From Methylophaga nitratireducenticrescens (lineage in GTDB: Bacteria > Pseudomonadota > Gammaproteobacteria > Nitrosococcales > Methylophagaceae): 64,000 nucleotides of DNA. The stretch covers positions 2,838,501-2,902,500 of the forward strand of contig NC_017857.3 of assembly GCF_000260985.4 (NCBI RefSeq), read 5' to 3'. The position numbers were made by a program, and so were the translations under genes. The number at the start of each line of letters is the position of its first letter. Positions within the stretch are counted from its first letter, which is position 1. Positions 35,359-45,566 of the stretch are shown in pieces. The notes beneath the pieces are model-generated. The model was not told where the DNA came from. It ran no database searches and saw nothing but the letters and a program-made list of their open reading frames with translations.

Positions 35359-36303
35359 ATGGGGCAAGTGATTATTTTATTTGTGAGCTGGATGATAATA
35401 CATCCGGCACAAGCCGTTATTTTTGGCGAACCGACACCGGTTCAACAGGTATCTACCGGCCAGTTAATAGTTGATCAGCTGAAATGGTATGGCGGCACCA
35501 ACAGCCTTGTCACACAGCAGGATGAGTGCAGTTCGGTTGTGGTGGGAACCCAGCCACTAACCATTATCACCGTTGCTCATTGTCTGCGTGATGCAAAAAT
35601 CACCCCTCAAACCCGCATCCCCGTTGTTAAACTCTTTTTAGGTAAACCGGTACCAGCATTACGTGCAGCACTCTATAACCGCTTTAATGAAGTGAAACAG
35701 AACCTTGCCAGTGATTTAGCTGTACTGGTGTTTGATGGTGATGCACCGGAGGGAATTCACGCCTTACCGGTGCTCAATTCAATAAATGAAACGTCCGTTT
35801 TATTATGTGGTTATGGACGTGGGGATTCCGATCCGAATCTAGAACAACCAAGCTGTGCAGACAAAAAATTATTGTCAGCTGAAGATGACTTCTATTTGTT
35901 TGTACCGGAAATCTATGAGCAGTTAGATCCATTGTTACATCTGCAGTTTCGAGCTCAGTTTTTGGCAAAACGAGCCATGATCCGCTCAACTTCTGCCTTG
36001 TTGGCCGTAAGCCGTGTAGAAAATGATCGGTATCAATTCCAATTGCCCATGCCTACTCTTGGCGATTCGGGGGGGCCATGGCTGGTTAAAGGTCACAATG
36101 GAGAACAAGGTGTCATTGCTGTCACCAGTTTTATTGAAACCTTTTACCGAAAAAATAAACAATGGCCATTCTTTAACGAACATCCAGCACCACTGAGTGA
36201 TTTCCCCTATGCCGCGTATGGAGTAAGACTGGATACAGCAGAAGCACAAGCGTTATTCAAACGAGCACGACTGGAAGGAGCAGATATCACCATTATGGAT
36301 TAA
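35359..36303 (+). CDS. Trypsin-like (S1) serine protease, exported
   Basis: Chymotrypsin-fold protease of 314 residues with a short signal peptide (cleavage likely after AQA, residue 19). The catalytic triad is present: His74 in TVAHC, Asp119 in SDLAVL, Ser237 in GDSGGP. Two Cys pairs could form disulfides. The insertion between Asp and Ser (residues 150-230) is longer than in digestive trypsins. GAGGAGG lies 8 bases before ATG 35359. It probably acts in the periplasm or outside the cell; substrate unknown. Confidence 0.85.
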   Translation: MGQVIILFVSWMIIHPAQAVIFGEPTPVQQVSTGQLIVDQLKWYGGTNSLVTQQDECSSVVVGTQPLTIITVAHCLRDAKITPQTRIPVVKLFLGKPVPALRAALYNRFNEVKQNLASDLAVLVFDGDAPEGIHALPVLNSINETSVLLCGYGRGDSDPNLEQPSCADKKLLSAEDDFYLFVPEIYEQLDPLLHLQFRAQFLAKRAMIRSTSALLAVSRVENDRYQFQLPMPTLGDSGGPWLVKGHNGEQGVIAVTSFIETFYRKNKQWPFFNEHPAPLSDFPYAAYGVRLDTAEAQALFKRARLEGADITIMD

Positions 36304-36408
36304 TCAACAACACTATCCGTTCAGGCTGCAGATGCTGAAATCGGGCCAGCAGCACAATTTATTACCCCCTAAATATAATTGTTGGGTCATTGTCGATTTT
36401 CATACATT

Positions 36409-38463
36409 TCAAAGCCCGAAAGGATAAGTATCCGGCATACCCTGCATCGCTTCAAAATCCAATGGTGTGACGGCCTTAGTCTGATCAAACCAGATATATT
36501 CATCAAACTGTTTACCGAGGCGTGCTTGAAAATAATGGCTGGCTAACTCGCTTTGAGGTCGGTAAATCACGCCAATAGCGCGTTCAGGATGCTCTTCTTC
36601 TAAGCGTTGACGTAATATTTTGGATCCCGGTTGACGCATGCCCAGCATAAAGGCAGGAATCTTCGTGTCATGACAAACACGCTCCCAACTGCCTTGCATT
36701 GAAGGACGAATGGTTTTAACCTGCATTGGTTCACCCCAGTTATCAGCAGCAGCCACAGTGCCCCCGTGCGTTCCAAAACCGATCAGGTAAGCTTCGTCGC
36801 CAAATTTACTACGGCATAACTGCCCTACATTATGCTCGCCTCGTGCGGGCATTGAGGTAGCGCGTGCATCTCCAATATGGGAGTTATGTTCCCATACCAC
36901 TATTTTTGCCGGTCGATCGGTATTTTGTGACTTAAAATCCAATAGTGAGCAGAGAGTGTCAAACATATGGCTGTCGCGCATATTCCACGAAGTGATATAG
37001 CCTTTATACATACTCCGATAGTAGGCTTCAGCATTGGCTACCAGACGTGCATTCTGCATTGCATCAAGATAACTCTCTCCATCGTTTGCGACATACTCTG
37101 TCTGTTTTTCCATCAGCTCCATCAGCATATCCACCACTGAATCTTCACATCTTTCATATTCGCCTGATGTAGCTGCACGACCATATGTGGCAGGATCAGA
37201 TTGCCATGGTGTTAAACAGCCATAGCGTTCGCGGGCTATCTCTGCTGCCTCTGGGTCGACGTCTTCCAGATAGTTAATTACTTCATCAATCGACGAAAAC
37301 ATGCTGTAGAGATCGAGCCCGTAAAATCCCACTTTTAAGTTGGGTCTGGCCTGCATGCCATTATGTCGCCGCAACCATTCGACAAACTCCTGCATCTCCG
37401 TATTGCGCCACATCCAGGTCGGAAAACGGGTAAAAGCACGCCATTCAGAAGGTGGCGTAGTCAGTTCTCGAACATATTGATCAATGCGTGCGGCATCGGG
37501 CCAGTCAGCTTCAACCGCAACCATGTTAAAACCTTTATTTTCAATCAACTCCTGTGTGAGTCTGGCTCGAAAACGGTAAAATTCAGAAGTGCCATGGGTT
37601 GCCTCACCTAACAGCACGACACGTGCATCACCAATTCGGTCAAGTAACGGGGTGAGGTCAACCGTTTCAATTGAATCAATTGGCTGTGCTGCTTCGGCTA
37701 TCAAAGTTGCGGTGTCTGCCGATTTATTATGCTCCGCAGATTGCTGTGATTTACTGGATGAGAAGGAGTTTTCTATTGAAATGCTGTGGCTATCTGATTG
37801 TTCGTGCCAGCCCTCCTCGCCCAACAAGGGCACAAAGTGCACTCGGGTGATGATCTCCTCATCAAACTGGTCTTCATCTATCCGGGTTACCTGAAGTAAC
37901 CGTTGATAATGACGATTGCCGATCGGAATCACCAGACGACCACCAATTTTTAGCTGTTGTTTTAAGGTAGAAGGAATTTCAGGTCCCCCTGCCGATACCA
38001 GAATGGCATCATAAGGCGCTTGCTGGGCATAGCCGAGTGTGCCATCCCCACTCATAATTTCAATATTATGATAGCCCAGATTATCCAGAACCATTTTAGA
38101 ACGCTCGGCGAGTGCCGTGATTCGCTCAATACCAAATACCTGATCAGCTATTTGGGCGATAATTGCCGCTGCATAACCGCTCCCGGCACCTATTTCCAGC
38201 ACCTTTTCTCCACCTTTCAGATTGAGTGCTTCGACCATTAGACCGACAATATACGGTTGGGATATAGTCTGACCTTCAATCAGTGGTAAGGCCGAGCCCT
38301 CGTAAGCAAATTCCCACATATCCTCTGAAAGAAATTTCTCTCGTGGAACTGTTCTCATCGCTTCAAGCACTGTGTCTGATTTCAGATTTCTGTTCATTAA
38401 CTGGTTGCGAACCATTTGATGTCGTGAATGCTGATAATCGGATAAATGATCTATAGAAGCCAT
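36409..38463 (-). CDS. Isoaspartyl methyltransferase-erythromycin esterase fusion
   Basis: Two-domain protein of 684 residues. Residues 1-220 are a protein-L-isoaspartate O-methyltransferase: SAM motif VLEIGAGSGYAAA near 88-100 and the post-motif GDGTLGYAQQAPYDAILVSA. A low-complexity Ser/Gln-rich linker covers about 221-255. Residues 256-684 are an erythromycin-esterase-like domain with VLLGEATHGTSEF, AVEADWPDA and WEHNSHIGDA, carrying the catalytic His and Glu of that family. ATG 38463 has AAAGGAGG at 8 bases; the longer frame to 38535 is not supported. The Ere domain in such fusions is unlikely to act on macrolides and may hydrolyse succinimide or esters; this is inference. Confidence 0.85.
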   Translation of the reverse strand: MASIDHLSDYQHSRHQMVRNQLMNRNLKSDTVLEAMRTVPREKFLSEDMWEFAYEGSALPLIEGQTISQPYIVGLMVEALNLKGGEKVLEIGAGSGYAAAIIAQIADQVFGIERITALAERSKMVLDNLGYHNIEIMSGDGTLGYAQQAPYDAILVSAGGPEIPSTLKQQLKIGGRLVIPIGNRHYQRLLQVTRIDEDQFDEEIITRVHFVPLLGEEGWHEQSDSHSISIENSFSSSKSQQSAEHNKSADTATLIAEAAQPIDSIETVDLTPLLDRIGDARVVLLGEATHGTSEFYRFRARLTQELIENKGFNMVAVEADWPDAARIDQYVRELTTPPSEWRAFTRFPTWMWRNTEMQEFVEWLRRHNGMQARPNLKVGFYGLDLYSMFSSIDEVINYLEDVDPEAAEIARERYGCLTPWQSDPATYGRAATSGEYERCEDSVVDMLMELMEKQTEYVANDGESYLDAMQNARLVANAEAYYRSMYKGYITSWNMRDSHMFDTLCSLLDFKSQNTDRPAKIVVWEHNSHIGDARATSMPARGEHNVGQLCRSKFGDEAYLIGFGTHGGTVAAADNWGEPMQVKTIRPSMQGSWERVCHDTKIPAFMLGMRQPGSKILRQRLEEEHPERAIGVIYRPQSELASHYFQARLGKQFDEYIWFDQTKAVTPLDFEAMQGMPDTYPFGL

Positions 38464-38860
38464 AATGCTTACCTCCTTTCCAAACGTGGTATGAGATAAA
38501 AGCCTGGGCGAGTAACACGGAGAATAAGCTGCCAAACAAGTTTGTTTTTGCAGATTTCTGTCTGGTTAAATTAATCAAACTGAATGAACGGATTAATACC
38601 AGAATATTTCATCGGAAAGGTGTTGGAGAGTAGTGCGGCAGTGAGTTATCCGCGTATATTGGGATAACAGAACAGTGTTAATCAACAAATTGATGCACTT
38701 AAGTTAACTGTAACAGCTATGCCGTTATGATCCAAACATAAATATTGGTCGTAAAATCACCTCGGCTATTGCGCTATAACCTGGTCACAGGCAAGATTCA
38801 CGTATGTAGCAGCATAAAATTATCATGCCCAGCCATGTAAACTCACAAGGAATCCAGACT

Positions 38861-39292
38861 TTGAAAAACTCCATTTTTCTTTACAGTATATTTGTTAGTT
38901 TAACGTTTCTCTCAGCACCGATTTTTGCAGAGACACCTAATTTGCAACCAGGTCTGTGGAGCTATACCAGCACCACTAACATTGAGGGGCCAATGAATAT
39001 GCCAGCCCAAACTAACAGCAATCAGGAATGTCTGACACAAGCGAAACTGGATGAAGGCATGGGAGCAATGAACCTTCACGAAAGTTGCAACGTGACAAAG
39101 GCAGATATCAAAACTGACCGGGTAGATTATGCTGCATCCTGCAGTATTGAAGGCATGACAACTCTGTTTGAAGGCTATGCCACGTTTCATGGAAATCGTC
39201 TGGAAGGCAAAATGAGCAGTGATATGAACACACCTCTTGGACCGATGAAAATGAATACCGAATATCAGGGCGAACGAGTGGGCGATTGTTAA
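38861..39292 (+). CDS. DUF3617 family exported protein
   Basis: A 143-residue secreted protein of the DUF3617 family: QPGLWSYTSTTNIEGPMNMP and CSIEGMTTLFEGYATF are typical, with two Cys pairs (ECLTQ and ESCNV; CSIE and GDC). TTG 38861 gives MKNSIFLYSIFVSLTFL as signal peptide and has AAGGAA 7 bases upstream; an ATG at 38825 adds residues before the signal and lacks a ribosome site. Function of the family is not known. Confidence 0.75.
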   Translation: MKNSIFLYSIFVSLTFLSAPIFAETPNLQPGLWSYTSTTNIEGPMNMPAQTNSNQECLTQAKLDEGMGAMNLHESCNVTKADIKTDRVDYAASCSIEGMTTLFEGYATFHGNRLEGKMSSDMNTPLGPMKMNTEYQGERVGDC

Positions 39293-39348
39293 ACCGTCTG
39301 CACTTTAACAAGAGCAAATAAAATTAACACCAGATTACGAGGCTAAGA

Positions 39349-39774
39349 ATGACAATGGGGATTATTTATTATCTGACTTTTCTCGGCTTGTTTATCATTT
39401 TGCTCACGTTGCTGATTCAATGGTTTGTTGCCAGTAAAACCAAAGCTTCACAGACTGGTGCTATTCCAGGCAAAATTCCGGAAAACCTCAGCCATGAATC
39501 CTTTGTGTTCAGAGCACATCGTACATTTATGAACTCACTGGAAAATCTGCCACTGATGCTTGGCACGACTTTTATGGCGGTTCTTATCGGGGCCAATAGC
39601 TTTTGGACGGGTATTTTCGTCTGGATATTTGCCATCGCCCGAATTATTCACATGGTCCTTTATTACGCAATTGCCACAGAACAAAACCCCAGTCCCAGAA
39701 CCTGGTTTTTCATGATTGGCCTGTTAGCGAATGTTGCCTTACTGGGGTTATGCGGTATAACACTGCTGAGTTAG
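39349..39774 (+). CDS. MAPEG family membrane protein
   Basis: Integral membrane protein of the MAPEG group (glutathione/eicosanoid metabolism family), 141 residues and four transmembrane helices. RAHRTFMNSLENLPLML and ARIIHMVLYY are the usual conserved blocks. It may be a glutathione-dependent transferase or peroxidase, but bacterial members are rarely characterised. It precedes the carbonic anhydrase-like gene by four bases, so they are co-transcribed. Confidence 0.85.
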   Translation: MTMGIIYYLTFLGLFIILLTLLIQWFVASKTKASQTGAIPGKIPENLSHESFVFRAHRTFMNSLENLPLMLGTTFMAVLIGANSFWTGIFVWIFAIARIIHMVLYYAIATEQNPSPRTWFFMIGLLANVALLGLCGITLLS

Positions 39775-39778
39775 TCTG

Positions 39779-40315
39779 ATGGTCATCAAAGCGTTTCGAG
39801 ACAACAGTCCCAAACTTGGTCAACGGGTCTGGATTGATGATACAGCCTCACTGATTGGTGATATTGAAATTGGCGATGACAGCTCAGTCTGGCCACTGGT
39901 ATCGATTCGTGGCGATATGCATCGTATCAGGATAGGTGCTCGAACCAGTATTCAGGATAATTCCTGTCTGCATATTACCCACGCCAGTGAGTTTAATCCC
40001 GAAGGTCATCCGCTTATTATCGGCAATGATGTCACCATCGGTCATATGGTGATGCTGCATGGCTGCACAATTGGTGATCAGGTTCTGGTGGGTATGTCTT
40101 CCACCATTCTGGATGGAGCAGTCATTGAAGATCAGGTGGTGATTGGAGCGGGTTCTTTGGTGCCTCCCGGTAAAAAACTCGAATCAGGTTATCTGTATCT
40201 CGGCTCACCGGTTAAGCAAGTTCGGCCACTAACTGAGGCCGAACTGAATTATTTTAACTATGCCTGCCAGAATTATGTGAAGTTGAAAAACGAATATCTA
40301 AGTAACAGTAACTAA
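39779..40315 (+). CDS. Gamma carbonic anhydrase-like protein (YrdA type)
   Basis: Left-handed beta-helix protein of 178 residues with hexapeptide repeats (IGDIEIGDDSSVWPLV, VTIGHMVMLHGCTIGD, VVIGAGSLVPPG). The zinc-ligand histidines are in CLHITHA and VTIGHMVMLH. It lacks the acidic loop of the archaeal Cam enzyme, as YrdA/PaaY types do, so activity is uncertain. Its end overlaps the convergent HDOD gene by four bases. Confidence 0.88.
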   Translation: MVIKAFRDNSPKLGQRVWIDDTASLIGDIEIGDDSSVWPLVSIRGDMHRIRIGARTSIQDNSCLHITHASEFNPEGHPLIIGNDVTIGHMVMLHGCTIGDQVLVGMSSTILDGAVIEDQVVIGAGSLVPPGKKLESGYLYLGSPVKQVRPLTEAELNYFNYACQNYVKLKNEYLSNSN

Positions 40316-41169
40316 GCTGCCAGTTGTTTAAGGCGTTCGCTGATCTGTTCCTTCTTGGTTAAAAGTTTCTGGGTATCTGCTGATTCGAATTCCACAATAG
40401 CGATGGATGCCAGAGGAAAATTATCTGCCAACTCATCATTCAGCATGGCCTCTGCAGCATATCTAGCCATATTGACCACTGCTGCCAACTGACCTGCTTC
40501 CTTATCAGTCGAAGGTGTTTCAAGATGCTGGATGGTTTCAATAACCAAAGCCGGCATACGCCATCGAATAACGATCATCTGCGAAACTGACAGCCAATAT
40601 TTTTCTTCCAACTGATGGACAATTTCATCATCTAAAAGCAACGTTCGTTGTGCGGCAACATCAATCAGGGTTTGCAATACCGCTGGGCGGCCAATTGAAT
40701 GAATCAATCCGGCCAGAAAAGCGACTTCAACATTCACATTACAATGACTGGCAATCTCCTTAGCCCAAAGTGATGTCGCCAATGCCTGACGCCAAATTGC
40801 TTCAGCATAGTTTTCATAGCCAGGAGTATTGAATAATTTGGCATTGAGTACGGCACTAATGGCGATTTCACTGATAGTGGTCATACCCAGTCGGGCAATG
40901 GCCTGTTGTAGTGAGGTTAGATTGGCCATCGGTGTATAAGCTGCCGAGTTGGCGATACGCATCACATGACCGGCCAGTGAGGGATCACTTTGAATTAACT
41001 GGGCCATTTGACTAGCATCTGACTCTTTATCATTGGCCAGCATAAAAGCTTTATTCGCAATTTCCGGCAGGATAGGAACCTCTACAAATCCTTCCACGAT
41101 TGATTGCTTTAAGAGATTTTCCAATTCCGTTTCGCTGTGTTGACTATCTTTTTGCATTTCTCTATCCAT
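40312..41169 (-). CDS. HDOD domain protein
   Basis: Second stand-alone HDOD protein (285 residues). Conserved features are VEVPILPEIANKAFMLAND, HVMRIANSAAYTPMANLTSL and LAGLIHSIGRP. No other domain is attached. Its stop overlaps the carbonic anhydrase-like gene. It is divergent from an HD-GYP gene 410 bases away, so these two signalling genes may be linked. Confidence 0.85.
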   Translation of the reverse strand: MDREMQKDSQHSETELENLLKQSIVEGFVEVPILPEIANKAFMLANDKESDASQMAQLIQSDPSLAGHVMRIANSAAYTPMANLTSLQQAIARLGMTTISEIAISAVLNAKLFNTPGYENYAEAIWRQALATSLWAKEIASHCNVNVEVAFLAGLIHSIGRPAVLQTLIDVAAQRTLLLDDEIVHQLEEKYWLSVSQMIVIRWRMPALVIETIQHLETPSTDKEAGQLAAVVNMARYAAEAMLNDELADNFPLASIAIVEFESADTQKLLTKKEQISERLKQLAA

Positions 41170-41580
41170 CGGTGATTAATATCTATTGTTATGTTTGTAT
41201 TAATACAACTTTTCATCATTCAGACTGCTTAGCAATAAATATTTGCTAGAGTCCTGAGGACATAGATAAATCCTGCCATGTATTGACCATTCCCAAAGTA
41301 GCACCATCATTTCTCTACGTCTATTCTAACGTTGTAAACTGCTGAATTCAGTCTTACAACGACCATCTCAAATAGTCATTCAGAATGTGATCACAAAACG
41401 TTCAGAGAGATACCACTACCCCCGCTGATGGTCATCCTTGATCAACGATACCGAATCATGGCGCCAAGGATTTTCCTGAAATTATCGCTAAAACAAAAAA
41501 ATTGGTGATAAAACACATTTTTTTCACATATAAGCTATATACAATGCACTCAAAAATAAACACAAGAAAGGTATTAAGCT
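41170..41580. other. Divergent regulatory gap, nothing recognised
   Basis: 411 bases between divergent HDOD and HD-GYP genes. It must carry both promoters. I see no repeat, RNA or open frame worth calling; the part next to the HD-GYP gene is AT-rich with several possible -10 boxes. Confidence 0.4.
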
Positions 41581-42792
41581 TTGAATAAACGCATTGCCTC
41601 AACTGATCTCCGACTGGGCATGTATATACAAAAACTGGGTGGTTCATGGTTAAAGCATCCGTTTTTACGTAGTAGCTTTTTATTAACTGATGCCGATGAT
41701 ATTAAAAGTATTGTTGAATCAGGCATCGAAGATGTCTGGATCAATGAGGAAAAAGGCGAAGCTTTACAAAGTAAAGAAGCCTTAACACCACCAAAAACTG
41801 AAGAACCCTCAGGCACTCCTGTTGTAACATCCCAATCCACTGAAGATAAGTCCGGCATTGAATTTTCAATGGAAGACAATATCAATCGCGCACGTAGACT
41901 CCTTAATGATGCTAAACCACAGGTTTTGGCCATGTATAAAGATGCCCGGCTCGGTAAAGCAATTGATCCGCAAGCAACCTTACCGCTGGTGAATGAAATT
42001 GATTTAATGGTGCAGCGAAACTCCGCAGCCATACTCAGTGTAGCTCGCCTGAAAACCCATGATGACTATACTTATATGCATTCATTGGCTGTGTGTGCAT
42101 TGATGATATCGCTGGCGCGCCAGTTAGAGATGGATGAAGAACAGGTTAAGCTGGCTGGAGTAGGTGGATTAATGCACGATCTTGGCAAATCCCTTATGCC
42201 ATTGGAAGTGCTGAACAAACCCGGAAAGCTATCCGACGCAGAATACGACATCATGAAAAAGCATCCAGCTGCAGGGGCAAAGTTATTGGAAAAGTCTGGT
42301 GCAGCGCCAGAGGTCATTGATATTGCCCTGCATCATCACGAAAAAATCAACGGTTTGGGATACCCAAATCGGATGAATGGTAAAGAAATATCACTGTTTT
42401 CCCGTATGGCCGCCATTTGTGATGTCTATGATGCCGTTACCTCTGAACGCGCTTATAAACAAGCCTGGGATCCGGCTGGCACAATTCGGGAAATGGCAAA
42501 ATGGGAAGGTCATTTTGATAAACAAATTTTCAATATTTTTGTAAAGATGGTGGGCATTTATCCCGTTGGCTCCTTAGTGCGTCTCGCCTCCCAGAGGTTG
42601 GCCGTAGTGATTGAACCCGGCATAGACTCATTGATTAAACCAAAAGTAAAAGCTTTTTTTTCGCTACGTTCAAAGGCCCCGATTCCGATGCAAACCATCG
42701 ATCTAGCCCTACCAAGCTGCAAAGAGAAAATTGACGGCCCTGAAGATCCAACAAAATGGAATTTCAAACAACTCGATTCGTTATGGCAGTAA
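41581..42792 (+). CDS. HD-GYP cyclic-di-GMP phosphodiesterase
   Basis: 403-residue signalling enzyme with an N-terminal DUF3391 domain (residues 1-130) and an HD-GYP domain. The metal pair is HD at 199-200 in MHDLGK, followed by HHHEKINGLGYP at 251-262, the full HHExxxGxGYP signature, so hydrolysis of cyclic-di-GMP to GMP is likely. A TTG at 41581 is the start; AGAAAGG lies about 10 bases before it. No membrane segment, so cytoplasmic. The 5' region is shared with the divergent HDOD gene. Confidence 0.9.
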   Translation: MNKRIASTDLRLGMYIQKLGGSWLKHPFLRSSFLLTDADDIKSIVESGIEDVWINEEKGEALQSKEALTPPKTEEPSGTPVVTSQSTEDKSGIEFSMEDNINRARRLLNDAKPQVLAMYKDARLGKAIDPQATLPLVNEIDLMVQRNSAAILSVARLKTHDDYTYMHSLAVCALMISLARQLEMDEEQVKLAGVGGLMHDLGKSLMPLEVLNKPGKLSDAEYDIMKKHPAAGAKLLEKSGAAPEVIDIALHHHEKINGLGYPNRMNGKEISLFSRMAAICDVYDAVTSERAYKQAWDPAGTIREMAKWEGHFDKQIFNIFVKMVGIYPVGSLVRLASQRLAVVIEPGIDSLIKPKVKAFFSLRSKAPIPMQTIDLALPSCKEKIDGPEDPTKWNFKQLDSLWQ

Positions 42793-42826
42793 CTTGTTAT
42801 CCCTTACATTTCACTAGATAGTGTCG

Positions 42827-43195
42827 TCACGAAACATTGAGGCAGAGCACCAAGCATCTGATCTGCACGGCAGCCAAAAAGGACGCCAGATTCCTGGCGT
42901 AGCGCGTCGCAATGTCGCGCCAACGCTTGAAATGCAGAAAGGCATTTTCAACCAGGTGGCGCTGCCGGTAGAGATGTCTGTCGTATTCACGTTGCGTCTT
43001 CCTGTTCTTTCGCGGCGGGATGACCGCTTGCATCCCCCGGTTTTTTGCTTTCTCAACAATGGCATCGCTGTCGTAACCCTTGTCGGCAACCAAGTGCTGT
43101 GCCTCAAGGCCATCAATCAATGCGTCAGCTTGAGAGCAATCCGCTCGGGTAGCCTCTGTAGCAATAATTCGGACCGGCATACCATGCGCATCCAC
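42827..43195 (-). CDS. IS5-family transposase OrfB, copy 2
   Basis: C-terminal transposase half made by frameshift. VADKGYDSDAI and HLVENAFLHFKRW hold the remaining catalytic Asp and Glu. A few replacements (IADKG to VADKG, LKRW to FKRW) distinguish it from the other copies. All catalytic residues are present, so this copy could be active. Confidence 0.87.
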   Translation of the reverse strand: MDAHGMPVRIIATEATRADCSQADALIDGLEAQHLVADKGYDSDAIVEKAKNRGMQAVIPPRKNRKTQREYDRHLYRQRHLVENAFLHFKRWRDIATRYARNLASFLAAVQIRCLVLCLNVS

Positions 43196-43590
43196 GGCCA
43201 GGTGTACCTTGGTGTTGAGCCCCCTTTTGTGCGGCTCATCCCCTGATTGCCGCCTCGTGCGCCCGCCGCATGAGGATGAACCTTGCAGTGACTGGCATCA
43301 ATCATCAGCCACTCATAGTCGGGCTCATCAATTAGGCATTCCAGCAGCGCCTCCCATACCCCCCGATCTCGCCAGCGACAGAAGCGCCGATGGGTGTTCT
43401 TCCAATCTCCGTAACTGGCGGGCAGGTCTCGCCAGGGCGCTCCCGTGCGCAGTATCCAGAACACCGCGTCAATGAACTGCCGGTTGTTGTGCGCAATGCC
43501 GCCCCATTGGCCGCGCTGTCCCGGGAGGTGCGGCTCCAGCAGTGCCCAGGTTGCATCCGAAATGTCATGTCGTCGCGTGCTCTCCACCAT
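43117..43590 (-). CDS. IS5-family transposase OrfA, copy 2
   Basis: N-terminal transposase half, 157 codons, from MVESTRRHDISDATWALL. First catalytic Asp in WLMIDASHCKVH. The -1 frameshift site A4G5 lies on the minus strand opposite 43220-43228. Apart from two or three substitutions it equals copy 1. Confidence 0.87.
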   Translation of the reverse strand: MVESTRRHDISDATWALLEPHLPGQRGQWGGIAHNNRQFIDAVFWILRTGAPWRDLPASYGDWKNTHRRFCRWRDRGVWEALLECLIDEPDYEWLMIDASHCKVHPHAAGARGGNQGMSRTKGGSTPRYTWPWMRMVCRSELLLQRLPERIALKLTH

Positions 43591-43687
43591 CGAAAATACC
43601 TCGCCCAGATTGATTTGAGGGCAATTATAACAAATCCCGTGACGACAGTATCTAAGCCAAAAACAGATCCCCCCACCATTACTTTGA

Positions 43688-44449
43688 TTAGACTTTTACC
43701 TTATAACCGGTTTTAAAAATCCACCAGATAAACACCATAAACATAATCAGAAAAGCGGAAATCATCACCAGGCTCAACGTCATGCTTACATCTGCCGTGC
43801 CATAAAAACTCCAGCGAAATCCGCTGACCAGATAGACCACAGGATTAAATAAGGTCACTTTCTGCCAGAACTCCGGCAACATACTGATTGAATAAAATGT
43901 ACCGCCCAAAAAGGCCAGCGGTGTGACCACCATCAACGGAATAACCTGTAATTTTTCAAAACCATCGGCCACAACGCCCAGGATAAAGCCCAACATACTG
44001 AAGGTAACGCAGGTCAATACAAGAAATAGCATCATCCACAACGGATGCAGAATCGAATAATCCACAAATAATTTGGCGGTGAGCAAAATTAACATTGCCA
44101 GAATAATCGATTTGGTCGCCGCCGCACCGACATAGCCGACTACAATTTCAAATGCCGACACGGGTGCGGACAACACTTCGTAAATAGCGCCGGACCACTT
44201 GGGCATATAAATGCCAAATGACGCATTTGAGGTTGATTCGGTTAACACCATCAACATGATCAAGCCCGGAATAATAAAAGCGCCATAACTCACGCCGCCG
44301 ATTTCGGTCATTGCTGAACCAATTGCTGAACCAAATACGATGAAATAAAGCGAGGTAGATAACACCGGCGAAGCAATACTTTGCAATGGTGTCCGCCAGC
44401 TGCGGTGAAGTTCGGATAAATAAATGGCTTTAATCGCATACCAATTCAT
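43688..44449 (-). CDS. ABC-2 type exporter permease (YadH-like)
   Basis: Inner-membrane permease of an ABC-2 exporter, 253 residues with six helices. [20 protein letters not shown] at the N-terminus and [20 protein letters not shown] followed by [18 protein letters not shown] are characteristic. The start overlaps the ATPase stop by four bases. With the ATPase it matches the YadGH type, whose substrate is not firmly known; lipid or drug export is a guess. Confidence 0.87.
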   Translation of the reverse strand: MNWYAIKAIYLSELHRSWRTPLQSIASPVLSTSLYFIVFGSAIGSAMTEIGGVSYGAFIIPGLIMLMVLTESTSNASFGIYMPKWSGAIYEVLSAPVSAFEIVVGYVGAAATKSIILAMLILLTAKLFVDYSILHPLWMMLFLVLTCVTFSMLGFILGVVADGFEKLQVIPLMVVTPLAFLGGTFYSISMLPEFWQKVTLFNPVVYLVSGFRWSFYGTADVSMTLSLVMISAFLIMFMVFIWWIFKTGYKVKV

Positions 44450-45375
44450 TTTGAATCCTCCACCAGACTGACAAAGATTTGTTCCAGCGTGCTTTGTTTG
44501 GTTTGCACATCATTCAGCTCAATACCAGAACGATGAATCGCCGCCAGCACCTCCGTCACATGATTAGTTGGTTGATTATCAACATAGTCATAGGTCAAGG
44601 TTTTACCATCCTCAGAAATCTCCATCACAAAGGCTTTCAGTTCTTCGGGTAGCTGTGTAATCGGTTGGTGTAACTGCAGAATAAGTTGCTTTCGGCCCAG
44701 TTTTTTCATTAAATCCTGCTTGTTTTCCACCAGCAGAATCTCACCATGATTAATGATGCCAATCCGATCGGCGATTTCTTCGGCTTCTTCAATGTAATGC
44801 GTAGTAAGGATAATAGTGGTGCCTCGCTGGCGTAACTTTTCCACCAGACGCCACATATCACGACGTAATTCAACATCCACACCAGCGGTCGGTTCATCGA
44901 GAAATAACACTTCCGGCTCATGTGCCAGAGCTTTGGCAATCAACACACGACGTTTCATGCCGCCGGAAAGAAATTGAATTTTGGCATGGCGTTTATCCCA
45001 TAAAGACAAAGCCTTGAGAATCTCTTCCAGATAGGCGTCATCGCGCGGCTTGCCAAACACGCCACGACTGAACACCATGGTATTCCAGACAAAGGCAAAC
45101 ACATCTATGGCTAATTCTTGTGGCACCAAACCAATTTGTTTGCGGGCTTGCCGATAGTCTTTGACCACGTCATAACCGCCAACCAACACTTGCCCTTCGT
45201 CCACATTGACCAGGCCACAAATAATGCTGATCAGGGTGGTTTTACCTGCGCCATTCGGGCCTAACAGGGCAAATATTTCACCACGTTTGATTTGCAGATT
45301 GACCTGCTTTAAAGCATGAAATCCGGAAGGATATTTTTTACTCAGATTGCGCACATCAATGATGTGATTTTCCAT
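44446..45375 (-). CDS. ABC-2 type exporter ATPase (YadG-like)
   Basis: ATPase of the exporter. From ATG 45375: [13 protein letters not shown] is Walker A near residues 39-51, [19 protein letters not shown] is the signature, VLFLDEP Walker B and [11 protein letters not shown] the switch His. An AAGGA sits 10 bases upstream; the frame is open to 45459, but the additional 28 residues are not typical. About 309 residues. The C-terminal 100 residues form the extra domain common in this group. Overlaps the permease gene, one operon. Confidence 0.88.
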   Translation of the reverse strand: MENHIIDVRNLSKKYPSGFHALKQVNLQIKRGEIFALLGPNGAGKTTLISIICGLVNVDEGQVLVGGYDVVKDYRQARKQIGLVPQELAIDVFAFVWNTMVFSRGVFGKPRDDAYLEEILKALSLWDKRHAKIQFLSGGMKRRVLIAKALAHEPEVLFLDEPTAGVDVELRRDMWRLVEKLRQRGTTIILTTHYIEEAEEIADRIGIINHGEILLVENKQDLMKKLGRKQLILQLHQPITQLPEELKAFVMEISEDGKTLTYDYVDNQPTNHVTEVLAAIHRSGIELNDVQTKQSTLEQIFVSLVEDSK

Positions 45376-45566
45376 CACTTGCGTTTCCTTCACTACGTTT
45401 TGTAAAGACATAGTCGTTATAGAGTGTAATTTTTCGACAAGGTTTGAAACCGAATGCATTTAAACATAAAACAGCAGTCAAATAACTCAATTACGCCAAT
45501 GCGACAAAATCGTTGCACTTTGGCATCGCCATGTTAAAACAGTGTTAACGGCCGGAAGATTAAGGG

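Larger units (their letters stand above)
42817..43652 (-). mobile_element. IS5-family element, copy 2 (836 bp)
   Basis: Ends GATAGTGTCGTCACG (left) and, read inward from the right, GATACTGTCGTCACG; TA flanks both. Same length as the other two copies. It lies 24 bases after the HD-GYP stop and just before the end of the ABC exporter permease gene, so it breaks no gene. The near-identity of the three copies suggests recent activity. Confidence 0.92.

Noticed and set aside
36409..38463. Macrolide resistance gene
   Set aside because: The esterase domain is fused to an isoaspartyl methyltransferase and differs from EreA/EreB; resistance cannot be inferred.
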